Part shown: positions 52,877 through 61,134 of the stretch, piece after piece
Layout of the letters: the number at the start of each line of letters is the position of its first letter
Numbering within the stretch: the first letter of the stretch is position 1
NCBI GenBank assembly: GCA_041752315.1
Contig: JBGSHJ010000071.1
Coordinates: 1 to 64,000 of the forward strand
DNA length: 64,000 nt
Source: SYFY01 sp041752315
GTDB taxonomy: Bacteria > Pseudomonadota > Gammaproteobacteria > Pseudomonadales > Azotimanducaceae
Direction of reading: 5' to 3'
The notes under the pieces: generated by a model
What the model was told of the DNA's origin: nothing
Databases searched by the model: none
Seen by the model: the letters and a program-made list of their open reading frames with translations, nothing else
Position numbers and translations under genes: made by a program

Positions 52877-54058
52877 TCAGGCCGTCGGATTCACGAAGAG
52901 ATCCTTCACCTGCTGATCATCAGCCTTCAGCAGACGCTCTACCCAGCCATGAAAACGCTGGCCGCCTCCTTCGTTGCGGCCAAACAGGACGTGATCCCGA
53001 CCACCCGCCTTGAGCGCACGCTGCTGGCGAATGCCGGTAGCGTAGTCTTCGATTTCCACGACATATTCCAGCAGCTTGAACTGCTGCTCGGCCTGCAGCG
53101 CTTCTTCTTCGCCAGGCACCTTTTCCATCAGGTAGTACTGAGTGGTGTAAGACTCTTCCGGTGTCTCACCCGGGAACAGTTGTGACAGCATGATGCTGCG
53201 GCCACCCCCCCAGAAAGAAGCGATGGAGATATGCGGGAAGATCGTCCAGACACCGGTCATCAGCACTTCGGTCGGCCACTGGTCTTCCGGCAGATTGCTC
53301 AACTGTTCGTGACGCGTTGGTGAGACCACGCGCTGGTGCGGTCCCCATGACCAGTACATCGCCTGGTTCGACATGTTCGGTCCGAAGGTCTCCCGGTGCA
53401 GTACCGGCAGATGGTACAGATCGAGATAACCGTCGTACGCGATCTTCCAGTTCGGCCCCTTGATCGTGCGTTTCTGGAACAGATGCCAGCTCTCGAGGCC
53501 AAAGTGAGAGAGCATGCTGTCATAGCCGGACAGGAAGGACTCGATCGAAAGCTCCGACTTTGGATCAAGGATTCCGAAAATCAGACCCGCTCTTTCAAGC
53601 ACGGGAAGTTCTGTCAGACCATAAGCGGACACATCGATATCGCCAAAGTCGTTTTTCGAGGCGATGCCGACCAAGGCACCTTTCTGATCGAACGTCCATC
53701 CATGATACGGGCAAACAAACCGGCTCTTGTTGCCACATCCTTCCAGGGCCACGCCGGTACCACGGTGCGAACAGCTGTTGATGAAACCACGCACCACGCC
53801 ATCCTTTCCTCGGGTCAGCAACACGGGCATGCCGACAGCTTCCATCGCCTTGTAATCACCAGGCTTGGGTAACTCCGCAGTCGGCGCGAGTACCAGTGGC
53901 ATGCGTCGGAACACCTGGCGTACTTCCAGTTCGAAACGGGCAGGATCGTAGTAATTTTCCGCTGGTATCTTCATCACCGATGGGGCCCGTTCTATGGTCC
54001 CGGCTTCGGCGTGGGCGATATTCGACTTGGCGATTTCGATCAATTTCAGTTTGGACAT
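52877..54058 (-). CDS. Rieske ring-hydroxylating oxygenase alpha subunit
   Basis: 393 residues. The Rieske site is NSCSHRGTG with VCPYHGWTFD (CxH...CxxH), residues about 90-120. The catalytic part has AYDGYLDLYHLPVLH, which aligns with the D-x-x-x-H-x-x-x-x-H mononuclear iron motif. Ends in FHGWVERLLK. Members hydroxylate aromatic or steroidal substrates, or demethylate amines, using electrons from a reductase not seen here. It converges with the CysZ-like gene and is divergent from the M17 peptidase gene. Confidence 0.88.
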   Translation of the reverse strand: MSKLKLIEIAKSNIAHAEAGTIERAPSVMKIPAENYYDPARFELEVRQVFRRMPLVLAPTAELPKPGDYKAMEAVGMPVLLTRGKDGVVRGFINSCSHRGTGVALEGCGNKSRFVCPYHGWTFDQKGALVGIASKNDFGDIDVSAYGLTELPVLERAGLIFGILDPKSELSIESFLSGYDSMLSHFGLESWHLFQKRTIKGPNWKIAYDGYLDLYHLPVLHRETFGPNMSNQAMYWSWGPHQRVVSPTRHEQLSNLPEDQWPTEVLMTGVWTIFPHISIASFWGGGRSIMLSQLFPGETPEESYTTQYYLMEKVPGEEEALQAEQQFKLLEYVVEIEDYATGIRQQRALKAGGRDHVLFGRNEGGGQRFHGWVERLLKADDQQVKDLFVNPTA

Positions 54059-54235
54059 GGGTCTGTACCTGGCTGCGATGGTCCAAGATTACTCTTATCT
54101 GCCGGCCGATGATCACGGTTTGCGACTTGCCGGCCCCAAAATGTGGTCAATGTCAGGTGCAGATCGGTCGGCACGTTGCTTGCCACCACCCCGGCCATCA
54201 GCGAGGATCGCGGCCACGATCCGTCGAGACCACTG

Positions 54236-55612
54236 ATGTCAGCCTTTGTTACCCAGATCGCTCCGGCCGCAACACCCGCCATCTCCCTCGAAATGGTCAC
54301 ATTCGACCATTTTTCCGCCTGGGTGGACCGACAACCCCCATCGGCCCGTCCCTGGATCGAACGGACCGGATTCAAGGCGAAATCCGGACAGTTTGCCTGG
54401 CTGCCCGACGCTGACGGACAGCCGAACCGGGTCGTTGCCGGGTACAGCGGCAAGTTCGATCTGTCCACCCTGGGCGACCTGCCAAACAAACTTCCTGAAG
54501 GTGTCTACGCACTGACTTCGAAGCTCCCTGAAATTGCGCTGATCGGCTGGGGCCTGGGCGCCTACCGTTTTGACCGCTACAAGGCCCGCGAACGCCCTGC
54601 GGCCCAGCTGCTGGTTACGGATGATGTCCTGCTCCGGCGTGTGGAGTCGGTGGTCAACGCCTGCAACATTGGCCGCGATCTCATCAATACAGGTGCCGAC
54701 GATCTTCGGCCAAGCCATCTGGCAAAAGTGGTCCAGTCCATTGGCGCGGAGTTTGGCGCCCGGGTTGAAGTGATCACTGGCCAGGCATTGCTCGATCGTG
54801 GATTCCGCACGATCCACGCCGTCGGACGGGCCGCCGAAGACCCGCCGTGCCTGATCGACCTGCGCTGGGGCAATCCTGCTGCACCCAGACTGACCCTGGT
54901 TGGCAAGGGCGTCTGCTTCGACAGCGGCGGACTGGACATCAAACCTTCAGCCGGCATGCGCTGGATGAAAAAGGACATGGGAGGCGCCGCCATCGCACTG
55001 GGCCTCGCGCGTCTGATCATGTCGGAGCGCCTGCCTGTCTGCCTGCGGCTGCTGGTTCCGGCCGTTGAAAACGCGATCGCCGGCAACGCCTATCGACCCG
55101 GCGATGTCATCCGCAGTTACGGAGGCATCACCATCGAGGTGGACAACACCGACGCCGAGGGGCGTCTGATCCTTTGTGATGCGATGAGTCTGGCATGCGA
55201 GGAACACCCGGATCTGCTGATTGATTTTGCGACTCTCACCGGGGCGGCGCGCAGCGCCGTGGGAGCCGAGATCTCCGCGATGTTTGCCACGTCCGACCAG
55301 ACGGCTGCAGACCTTCATGCTGCAGGTGTCCGACAGGATGACCCGGTGTGGCGCCTGCCATTGCACCCGGCCTACAACGACATGCTGCGCTCCAGCGTTG
55401 CCGACGTCGTGAACTCACCTTCGTCGCCGTACGGTGGTGCAATCACGGCGGCCCTGTTCCTGCGCCGATTCACCGGTGACACGGAATGGGTGCACTTTGA
55501 CACCAACGCGTTCAACACCCGCTCGCGTGCCGGCCGGCCGGAGGGCGGCGAGGTCATGAGCCTGCGTGCAACATTCGACTATCTGCGGAGCCGGTATGGC
55601 GCTGCTGACTGA
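54236..55612 (+). CDS. M17 leucyl aminopeptidase family protein
   Basis: 458 residues from the ATG at 54236. Metal and active-site stretches are GKGVCFDSGGLDIKPSAGM, KKDMGGAAIALGLARL and VDNTDAEGRLILCDAM, the last containing the NTDAEGRL signature. The C-terminus has WVHFDTNAFN. Two zinc or manganese ions are expected. The N-terminal domain is shorter than in PepA. The stop overlaps the hisI start by 17 bases. Confidence 0.9.
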   Translation: MSAFVTQIAPAATPAISLEMVTFDHFSAWVDRQPPSARPWIERTGFKAKSGQFAWLPDADGQPNRVVAGYSGKFDLSTLGDLPNKLPEGVYALTSKLPEIALIGWGLGAYRFDRYKARERPAAQLLVTDDVLLRRVESVVNACNIGRDLINTGADDLRPSHLAKVVQSIGAEFGARVEVITGQALLDRGFRTIHAVGRAAEDPPCLIDLRWGNPAAPRLTLVGKGVCFDSGGLDIKPSAGMRWMKKDMGGAAIALGLARLIMSERLPVCLRLLVPAVENAIAGNAYRPGDVIRSYGGITIEVDNTDAEGRLILCDAMSLACEEHPDLLIDFATLTGAARSAVGAEISAMFATSDQTAADLHAAGVRQDDPVWRLPLHPAYNDMLRSSVADVVNSPSSPYGGAITAALFLRRFTGDTEWVHFDTNAFNTRSRAGRPEGGEVMSLRATFDYLRSRYGAAD

Positions 55613-56003
55613 TCTGGAAAGGGCCAGCAATGGGCATGCTGTGCCACTGGCAGACGTGCTGGCGGCACTGCCTTACAACACCGATGGCTTGATTGCAGCC
55701 ATTGCGCAGGATGCGGACAGCAAGGCGGTGCTCATGCTGGCGTGGATGGATCGGCAGGCCATCGAGATGACGCTGACCAGCAGGTTTGTGACCTACTACT
55801 CGCGCAGTCGTCGTGCCTACTGGCGCAAAGGCGAAACATCGGGCCATCTGCAGGAACTGGTCAGCATGCACTTTGATTGTGATGGCGATGCCGTACTGCT
55901 GGGTGTTCGCCAGACCGGCGCAGCCTGTCATACGAACCGGCCTGCCTGCTTCTACCTCGAAGTGGACGGACAGACTGTCCGTGTGCGCGGCAGTCAATTG
56001 TGA
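55596..56003 (+). CDS. hisI: Phosphoribosyl-AMP cyclohydrolase
   Basis: 135 residues from the ATG at 55596, inside the peptidase reading frame. AWMDRQAIEMTL, YYSRSRRAYWRKGETSGH and HFDCDGDAV carry the zinc and magnesium ligands; GAACHTNRPACFY gives the second Cys. The enzyme opens the adenine ring in step three of histidine synthesis. It lacks the HisE domain, so the pyrophosphohydrolase is separate. No other his gene is close. Confidence 0.93.
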   Translation: MALLTDLERASNGHAVPLADVLAALPYNTDGLIAAIAQDADSKAVLMLAWMDRQAIEMTLTSRFVTYYSRSRRAYWRKGETSGHLQELVSMHFDCDGDAVLLGVRQTGAACHTNRPACFYLEVDGQTVRVRGSQL

Positions 56004-56026
56004 AACCCGCCAACGGCAGGTTTCAC
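56000..56026 (+). terminator. Hairpin at the hisI stop codon
   Basis: GTGAAACCCGCC and GGCAGGTTTCAC pair with one mismatch around an AAC loop; the stop codon is inside the left arm. No T tract follows, so it may be an mRNA-end structure rather than an intrinsic terminator. Confidence 0.45.
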
Positions 56027-56031
56027 GAAGA

Positions 56032-56064
56032 GTCCCCGAAGGGTCCCCGAAGGGTCCCCGAAGG
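56032..56064 (+). repeat. Three tandem 11-base repeats between hisI and cysS
   Basis: GTCCCCGAAGG is repeated exactly three times at 56032-56042, 56043-56053 and 56054-56064. They lie just after the hisI hairpin and 56 bases before the -10 box of the cysS leader. They could be a slippage product or a protein-binding array. Confidence 0.75.
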
Positions 56065-56119
56065 GTTACCTGGCAGCGGGTGACGACATGGGCTGCCATG
56101 CATGATTTTCACCAGCCTG

Positions 56120-56125
56120 TATACT
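56120..56125 (+). promoter_or_regulatory. Candidate -10 box of the cysS leader
   Basis: TATACT ends six bases before an ATG at 56132, so a usual start site (about seven bases past the box) would fall on or next to that ATG. The transcript would then be leaderless. No strong -35 is seen at 16-18 bases. Confidence 0.5.
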
Positions 56126-56131
56126 GCCACG

Positions 56132-56209
56132 ATGAAATCCCTCAATCCTGATAGTCGCCTGTCCGAACACGGCCCCGTGCCGTCTGTCCTGCGTTGTTGT
56201 TGTCACTGA
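56132..56209 (+). CDS. Cysteine-rich leader peptide upstream of cysS
   Basis: 25 codons ending with TGT TGT TGT, giving Arg-Cys-Cys-Cys-His before the stop at 56207-56209. It begins MKSLNPDSRLSEHG. The ORF sits 73 bases before cysS, the gene whose product charges tRNA with cysteine. A ribosome lacking Cys-tRNA would stall on the triple Cys codons. Nearby RNA elements are a CACG-GCCC-CGTG hairpin inside the ORF (56168-56179) and GGCAG (56213-56217), which can pair with CTGCC (56226-56230). An upstream TGCC at 56178-56181 could compete for GGCA. This resembles amino-acid attenuation leaders; the exact mechanism is inference. Confidence 0.6.
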   Translation: MKSLNPDSRLSEHGPVPSVLRCCCH

Positions 56210-56282
56210 CCTGGCAGCGACCGTTCTGCCGTCTCTGCACGAGCATCTGACCTTCCGACCATCCAAATTTGCAGGACAACCC

Positions 56283-57689
56283 ATGACCACTGACATCAGG
56301 CTGCACAATACTGCCTCTGGAACAAAGGAAACCTTCGCCCCTCTTCAACCGGACCGGGTCACCATTTACGTCTGCGGTCCGACGGTCTACAACTACGTCC
56401 ATATTGGCAATGCACGGCCTTCGGTGGTGTTTGACGTGCTCGTGCGCCTGCTGCGGACACGATATTCAGAAGTCATCTATGCGCGAAACGTCACGGACGT
56501 GGATGACAAGATCAACCGGCAGGCACTGGCAAACGGTGAACCGATCCAGGCACTGGCGGATCGTTATACGCTGACCTTCGAAGCTGACATGGAGGCATTG
56601 TGGGTTCTGCCACCCACCGTTTCGCCACGGGCCACGCACCATATTCCGCAAATCATCGAGATGATCCAGATCCTCATCGCCAAAGGTCATGCCTATGCAG
56701 CCGAAGGGCATGTTCTTTTCAGTGTCACCACCGACCCGGCGTACGGTCACTTGTCACGGCGCAGTCTCGACGACATCCTCGCCGGAGCCCGGGTCGAAAT
56801 TGCGCCGTACAAACGCGACCCGAAGGACTTTGTCCTGTGGAAACCCTCCACGCCAGAGTTGCCCGGCTGGGACAGCCCCTGGGGCCGGGGTCGGCCTGGG
56901 TGGCACATCGAATGCTCGGCGATGAGCCTGAGCCACCTGGGCCCGCAGATCGACATTCACGGTGGTGGATCCGATCTGGTCTTTCCGCACCATGAAAACG
57001 AGTCTGCACAGAGTCGCTGCGCGCTCGACACGGAGCGCATGGCCAGGTTCTGGCTGCACAACGGGATGCTTACGCTTGGTTCAGAAAAAATGTCGAAGTC
57101 GGTAGGCAACATCGAACTGATCATTGATCTGCGTCGGCGCCACCCCCCTGAACTGCTTCGTTATGCCCTGTTGTCAGGTCAGTACCGCTCACCCCTGGCG
57201 TGGTCACCCGACCTCCTTGCCCAGGCCAGGGCTTCGCTCAACAGACTGTACCAGGCGCTTCGTGATGTCCCGGGTAACGACACCTCCATCGACTACGAAC
57301 ATGCAACGCAATGGCCAGACGGTGTAGTCAACGCGCTGGCGGATGATCTCAACACACCTGCAGCGCTCGCCGAACTCCACGCCATCGCTTCGTCGATGAA
57401 CCGGACCGACGAGCCCGCGCAGGCGCAGCAGTTGCGGCAGACTCTGCTGGCTGGCGGCTGGCTGCTGGGCCTGCTCAGTCAACCGGCGGAAGACTGGTTC
57501 AAGGGTGCTGACGACGGTGTGCTTGACGCGCATGTCATCGACAGTCTGATCGAAGCACGCAACGAAGCGCGTCGTGGGAAAAACTTCCAGCGCGCCGACG
57601 AAATACGGCAGGAGCTGTTGTCCCGGGGAGTCGAGCTGGAAGACTCTCGGGAAGGCACTCGCTGGCGACGGGTGAACGAGCAGGATTAA
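56283..57689 (+). CDS. cysS: Cysteinyl-tRNA synthetase
   Basis: 468 residues. CGPTVYNYVHIGNARP holds the zinc Cys and the HIGH-type HIGN. WHIECSAMS adds zinc ligands, and GSEKMSKSVGN is the KMSKS loop. Near the C-terminus ARNEARRGKNFQRADEIRQ is the usual helical segment. It charges tRNA-Cys in the cytoplasm. A leader ORF with three Cys codons lies upstream, suggesting control by Cys-tRNA supply. The FAD gene follows 26 bases later. Confidence 0.95.
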   Translation: MTTDIRLHNTASGTKETFAPLQPDRVTIYVCGPTVYNYVHIGNARPSVVFDVLVRLLRTRYSEVIYARNVTDVDDKINRQALANGEPIQALADRYTLTFEADMEALWVLPPTVSPRATHHIPQIIEMIQILIAKGHAYAAEGHVLFSVTTDPAYGHLSRRSLDDILAGARVEIAPYKRDPKDFVLWKPSTPELPGWDSPWGRGRPGWHIECSAMSLSHLGPQIDIHGGGSDLVFPHHENESAQSRCALDTERMARFWLHNGMLTLGSEKMSKSVGNIELIIDLRRRHPPELLRYALLSGQYRSPLAWSPDLLAQARASLNRLYQALRDVPGNDTSIDYEHATQWPDGVVNALADDLNTPAALAELHAIASSMNRTDEPAQAQQLRQTLLAGGWLLGLLSQPAEDWFKGADDGVLDAHVIDSLIEARNEARRGKNFQRADEIRQELLSRGVELEDSREGTRWRRVNEQD

Positions 57690-57715
57690 GGTTCAGGATT
57701 CGGACAGACCAGCCC

Positions 57716-58792
57716 ATGCGCGTACGGATCATCGGCCGAGGACTGCAGGCTCGTGTTGCCGCGTTGTGCTGTGCTCATGCCGGCCTCGGTGACATTCGCC
57801 TCATGGATACCGGTGAGCCGGAGGATTTGCCGGTGGTCGAGCTGCCACCCAATGCCACTCGTGTACTTGTTGCACTGGAACTGCGGGCAGCTCTTGACGA
57901 GATCGCCTATGTGCCACTGTCCGAGCTCTACCGCACGGCTGCGACCGGGTATGGGCTGGCTTATCGCCCGATGGGACCGTTCGCAGAAGCGCGGTATGGA
58001 TCACCCCACTTCCATTGTCTCGCCGGGACGCTGTCCCACCTGCTGGATCGCGCGCTGGCAGACAGAGGGGTCACGATCGAAGAACAAGACCCTGACCCAT
58101 TGGAACCTGCCGATGTCGTGCTCATTGCCGCACCCGGCGTTGCTGAAGACAGCGGTTACCCGACGGCAATACAGCCAGATACGACGGGGTCGCCCTCTGC
58201 TGTGACCCAGCGACCAGCCCAGTGGCAAACCGCCGTGGCCTGGGATGACGTGACCGGGGGACCGCTGCTCAACTGGAGCGACGAAGGCTGTTATGCCCGG
58301 CAGATCCCGGTACGGGAAGGCACCTGCACGGTGATTGTGCGTGACAGGCCGGCAGACTCGGTGCGCATCCTGCGACGCCTGAACATCGTTGCGGACCTCA
58401 GCTGGAAGCCCTTCGTGCAGACATCCTGGCATCCTGACTGGCATGCAGGTCATCTGGTCCTCATCGGTGCTGCTGCTCACCCGCTGCCACCATTTGGAGG
58501 ACAGGAATTTGCATTGGCGCTGGAAGATGCCTGGGTCATTGCCCGCATGCTGGCGCTCCATGATGATCACCTGCCAACCGCAATGAGCGAGTACCAGCGG
58601 TTTCGACGACCTCGTGCCCGGCGCATGCTGGCACATCTGCAATCCCTGGCAGCCGGACACGAACAACGCAGTCCCCTGCGACGTCTTGCCTCCAACTGGA
58701 GCCTCGCACTGCGCTATCGACTGCTGCCGGAGCTTGCCATGCAACGCGACGACTGGCAGTTCGAGTACGATTGTGTCAAAGGCTTCGACTGA
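57716..58792 (+). CDS. FAD-dependent monooxygenase-like protein (UbiH-related, degenerate)
   Basis: 358 residues. The N-terminal IIGRGLQARVAALCCAHAG resembles the GxGxxG dinucleotide site but is altered. The second site is kept as LVLIGAAAHPLPPFGGQEFALALEDAW, matching GDAAHxxxPxxGQGxNxALED of UbiH/PHBH enzymes (read in pieces). The middle contains YRPMGPFAEARYGSPHFHC. FAD binding may be weak or changed. It ends eight bases before the M20 gene, so the two are probably co-transcribed. Confidence 0.7.
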   Translation: MRVRIIGRGLQARVAALCCAHAGLGDIRLMDTGEPEDLPVVELPPNATRVLVALELRAALDEIAYVPLSELYRTAATGYGLAYRPMGPFAEARYGSPHFHCLAGTLSHLLDRALADRGVTIEEQDPDPLEPADVVLIAAPGVAEDSGYPTAIQPDTTGSPSAVTQRPAQWQTAVAWDDVTGGPLLNWSDEGCYARQIPVREGTCTVIVRDRPADSVRILRRLNIVADLSWKPFVQTSWHPDWHAGHLVLIGAAAHPLPPFGGQEFALALEDAWVIARMLALHDDHLPTAMSEYQRFRRPRARRMLAHLQSLAAGHEQRSPLRRLASNWSLALRYRLLPELAMQRDDWQFEYDCVKGFD

Positions 58793-58800
58793 TACTCATC

Positions 58801-60216
58801 GTGCACACCCAGTTCATTGATGCCCTGTGGCGACAACAAATCGTCGGGGTTCTGCAGGACTACATCCGCATTCCCAACAAGTCACCGGCGTTTGACACCG
58901 ACTGGATCGCCCACGGGCACATGCATCGGGCCGTCCATCTGCTGGCCGACTGGTGCCGTCAACAGCGTGCTATCGCAGGTCTGTCCGTTGCGGTTGTCGA
59001 GCTGCCCGGACGAACACCCGTGCTGGTTGTCGATGTGCCGGCGTTTGCCAATGGTCGTGGCAACGTCCTCGTCTACGGCCATTACGACAAACAACCGGAA
59101 TTCACAGGCTGGCGCACCGGACTATCACCCTGGGAACCCGTGCTCGATGGTGACCGGCTCTATGGTCGCGGTGGTGCAGACGATGGTTACGCGGTGTTTG
59201 CAGCCTTGTCAGCAATCGCCTCGCTGCAGCACCACCAGATGCCCCATGGCCGATGCCTGCTGCTCATCGAAGGTTGCGAAGAGAGTGGCAGCTTCGATCT
59301 GCCATTTTATGTCCAGGCACTGGCGGCACAGATCGGAACACCTGATCTGCTGGTATGCCTCGACGCGGAGTGCGGCAGTTATGATCGCCTGTGGAGCACC
59401 ACGTCGTTGCGAGGCATGTTGCCTGGTGTGCTCTCGGTTTCCGTACTAACCGAGGGACAGCACTCCGGCGCTGCAGGTGGCATCGTCCCATCCAGCTTCC
59501 GGATCATTCGCCAGCTCCTGGAGCGAATAGAACGCAGCTCGGATGGCGCCTTGCTGCCTGAGCTGCACGTGCAGGTTCCAGCGGAAGCGGCCGCCCGGTT
59601 GCGGGCCGTTGCCGAACATCTCGGTCCATTGGTGATCGAAAAATTCCCATGGGCTGGCGGCACACGTCCCGAAACCCGTGATCCGTACGAGGCGCTCATC
59701 GCCAATGCCTGGCAGCCCAGCCTGGCGACGACAGGATTTGGTGGCGCGCCGTTGCCACAAGACGCCGGCAACACGCTCCGGCCAACGACCGAATTGAAGC
59801 TCGTGTTCCGTCTGCCGCCAACACTCGATGCAGGCATGGCCGCGAGAACGGTTCAGGAACGACTGGAGCGCGACCCCCCCTATGGATCGGAAGTCCGGTT
59901 CAGGGTGGAAACACCACAGACCGGCTGGCACGCCCCTTCATTTGCCCCCTGGCTGGACCGTGCGTTGCAAACAGCATCCGTCGCCCATTTTGATGCACCG
60001 AACCTCTACATGGGCATGGGTGGGACGATTCCCTTCCTGCGCATGCTGGGTGACGCCTTCCCGGACACGCAGTTCATGGTCACCGGGGTACTTGGACCGG
60101 CTTCGAACGCGCACGGACCCAACGAGTTCCTCCACCTGCCCACAGCGCGACGATTGTCAGCCTGTGTAGCCGATGTCATTTCCGCGCTCAATGTCGCAGG
60201 CGACTGTTCGAAGTAA
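58801..60216 (+). CDS. M20 family peptidase/dipeptidase
   Basis: 471 residues from the GTG at 58801. Metal ligands are visible in VYGHYDKQPEF (His, Asp), YGRGGADDGYAV and LIEGCEESGS (Glu pair), and HGPNEFLH supplies the last His. The TEGQHSGAAGG segment belongs to the lid domain. It looks like a dimeric metallo-dipeptidase of the CndP/PepV type. Its last 29 bases overlap the convergent HNH gene. Confidence 0.9.
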   Translation: MHTQFIDALWRQQIVGVLQDYIRIPNKSPAFDTDWIAHGHMHRAVHLLADWCRQQRAIAGLSVAVVELPGRTPVLVVDVPAFANGRGNVLVYGHYDKQPEFTGWRTGLSPWEPVLDGDRLYGRGGADDGYAVFAALSAIASLQHHQMPHGRCLLLIEGCEESGSFDLPFYVQALAAQIGTPDLLVCLDAECGSYDRLWSTTSLRGMLPGVLSVSVLTEGQHSGAAGGIVPSSFRIIRQLLERIERSSDGALLPELHVQVPAEAAARLRAVAEHLGPLVIEKFPWAGGTRPETRDPYEALIANAWQPSLATTGFGGAPLPQDAGNTLRPTTELKLVFRLPPTLDAGMAARTVQERLERDPPYGSEVRFRVETPQTGWHAPSFAPWLDRALQTASVAHFDAPNLYMGMGGTIPFLRMLGDAFPDTQFMVTGVLGPASNAHGPNEFLHLPTARRLSACVADVISALNVAGDCSK

Positions 60217-60796
60217 AACTGCGCTTCAGAAAATCCATCTGATCGCCGAGTATCCGGCCGGAATTGATCAAGGCCAGGTATTCGGCGAAGTTTGGCGTGT
60301 ACGGCAACGCCAGCAGTTCGAACCCACAATCCGGCAGCAGACGATTGCCTTTCAGATGATTGCAACGACGGCATGCGGCGACGACGTTATCCCATTGATC
60401 CCGTCCACCTCGACTCGCTGGCACCACATGGTCGCGTGTCAGATCGCCATCGCTGAATTGCTGTCCGCAGTACAGGCAGGTGTTGCCATCTCGCACAAAC
60501 AGCGCCTGGTTGGTCAGGGGCGGGACACCGGTGGGTGGCGGCAGCACCCTGCCATCGCAGGCAATGATGGAATGCACTTCGATGCTGGACTGCAATCCGT
60601 CGAATCGGGATTGACCACCACGGATGCGCAGAACCGGTTGGCCGAGCGTCCAGACCACGATGTCTCGGGCATAGAGGCACACGGCTTCCTGCCAACTCAC
60701 CCAGTCCACGGGCCTGCCGGCAATATTCAGGCGCAGGATGCGCGGCACACGTTGATAGTCGGTCAACGTCGCGGCGGACGGGAAGAGTTCACTCAT
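60188..60796 (-). CDS. HNH endonuclease family protein
   Basis: 202 residues from the ATG at 60796 (GTG at 60805 also fits). LFVRDGNTCLYCGQQF has the first Cys pair, LTRDHVVPASRGG the HH(V) core with Asp, and NVVAACRRCNHLKGNRLL the second pair plus the Asn and His. This is the IscA/McrA-like HNH fold with four zinc Cys. Chromosomal single-gene HNH proteins of this type have no clear role. The N-terminus has a conserved VDWVSWQEAVCLYARD. Confidence 0.85.
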   Translation of the reverse strand: MSELFPSAATLTDYQRVPRILRLNIAGRPVDWVSWQEAVCLYARDIVVWTLGQPVLRIRGGQSRFDGLQSSIEVHSIIACDGRVLPPPTGVPPLTNQALFVRDGNTCLYCGQQFSDGDLTRDHVVPASRGGRDQWDNVVAACRRCNHLKGNRLLPDCGFELLALPYTPNFAEYLALINSGRILGDQMDFLKRSFTSNSRLRH

Positions 60797-60805
60797 GATC
60801 ACCAC

Positions 60806-61134
60806 TTCACCTCATCTCGAAACCAGATGTCGTTGCCGCTTCACGGTACGTGTGATTATGCAAGGACCAGGTTCCCGAATGATGACGAAACCGGACGGGC
60901 GACGCAATCCGCGAGGCTTGACAAGCCATCTCACCTGCAAGGTTGACGAGGTGCACATCGGGTCGCCCATTCGTCTGCTGTTGACCGTCAGTGCTCCTTT
61001 GACAGTCTTCAGGGGCCAGTGCAAAGTAGCGCGCCATCAACGGACAAGCCAGTGCGATGCCCATGACAGGCCCAGCGAATGCGAGGAAGGTGAATGCCCG
61101 GCAGGTCAACGTCGGGACGCATCACTTTCCCGCG
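60806..61134. other. Gap between HNH and SPOR genes
   Basis: A 100-codon minus-strand frame fills most of this stretch (listed separately at low confidence). No promoter or repeat stands out. GAGGAAGG at 61083-61090 may belong to the SPOR gene. Confidence 0.3.
60807..61109 (-). CDS. Doubtful small ORF upstream of the HNH gene
   Basis: 100 residues; the N-terminus AFTFLAFAGPVMGIALACPL is hydrophobic like a signal peptide. The rest has no recognisable family and an uneven composition. It lies ten bases before the HNH start on the same strand, which allows co-transcription, but it may be a chance frame. Confidence 0.22.
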   Translation of the reverse strand: MTCRAFTFLAFAGPVMGIALACPLMARYFALAPEDCQRSTDGQQQTNGRPDVHLVNLAGEMACQASRIASPVRFRHHSGTWSLHNHTYREAATTSGFEMR

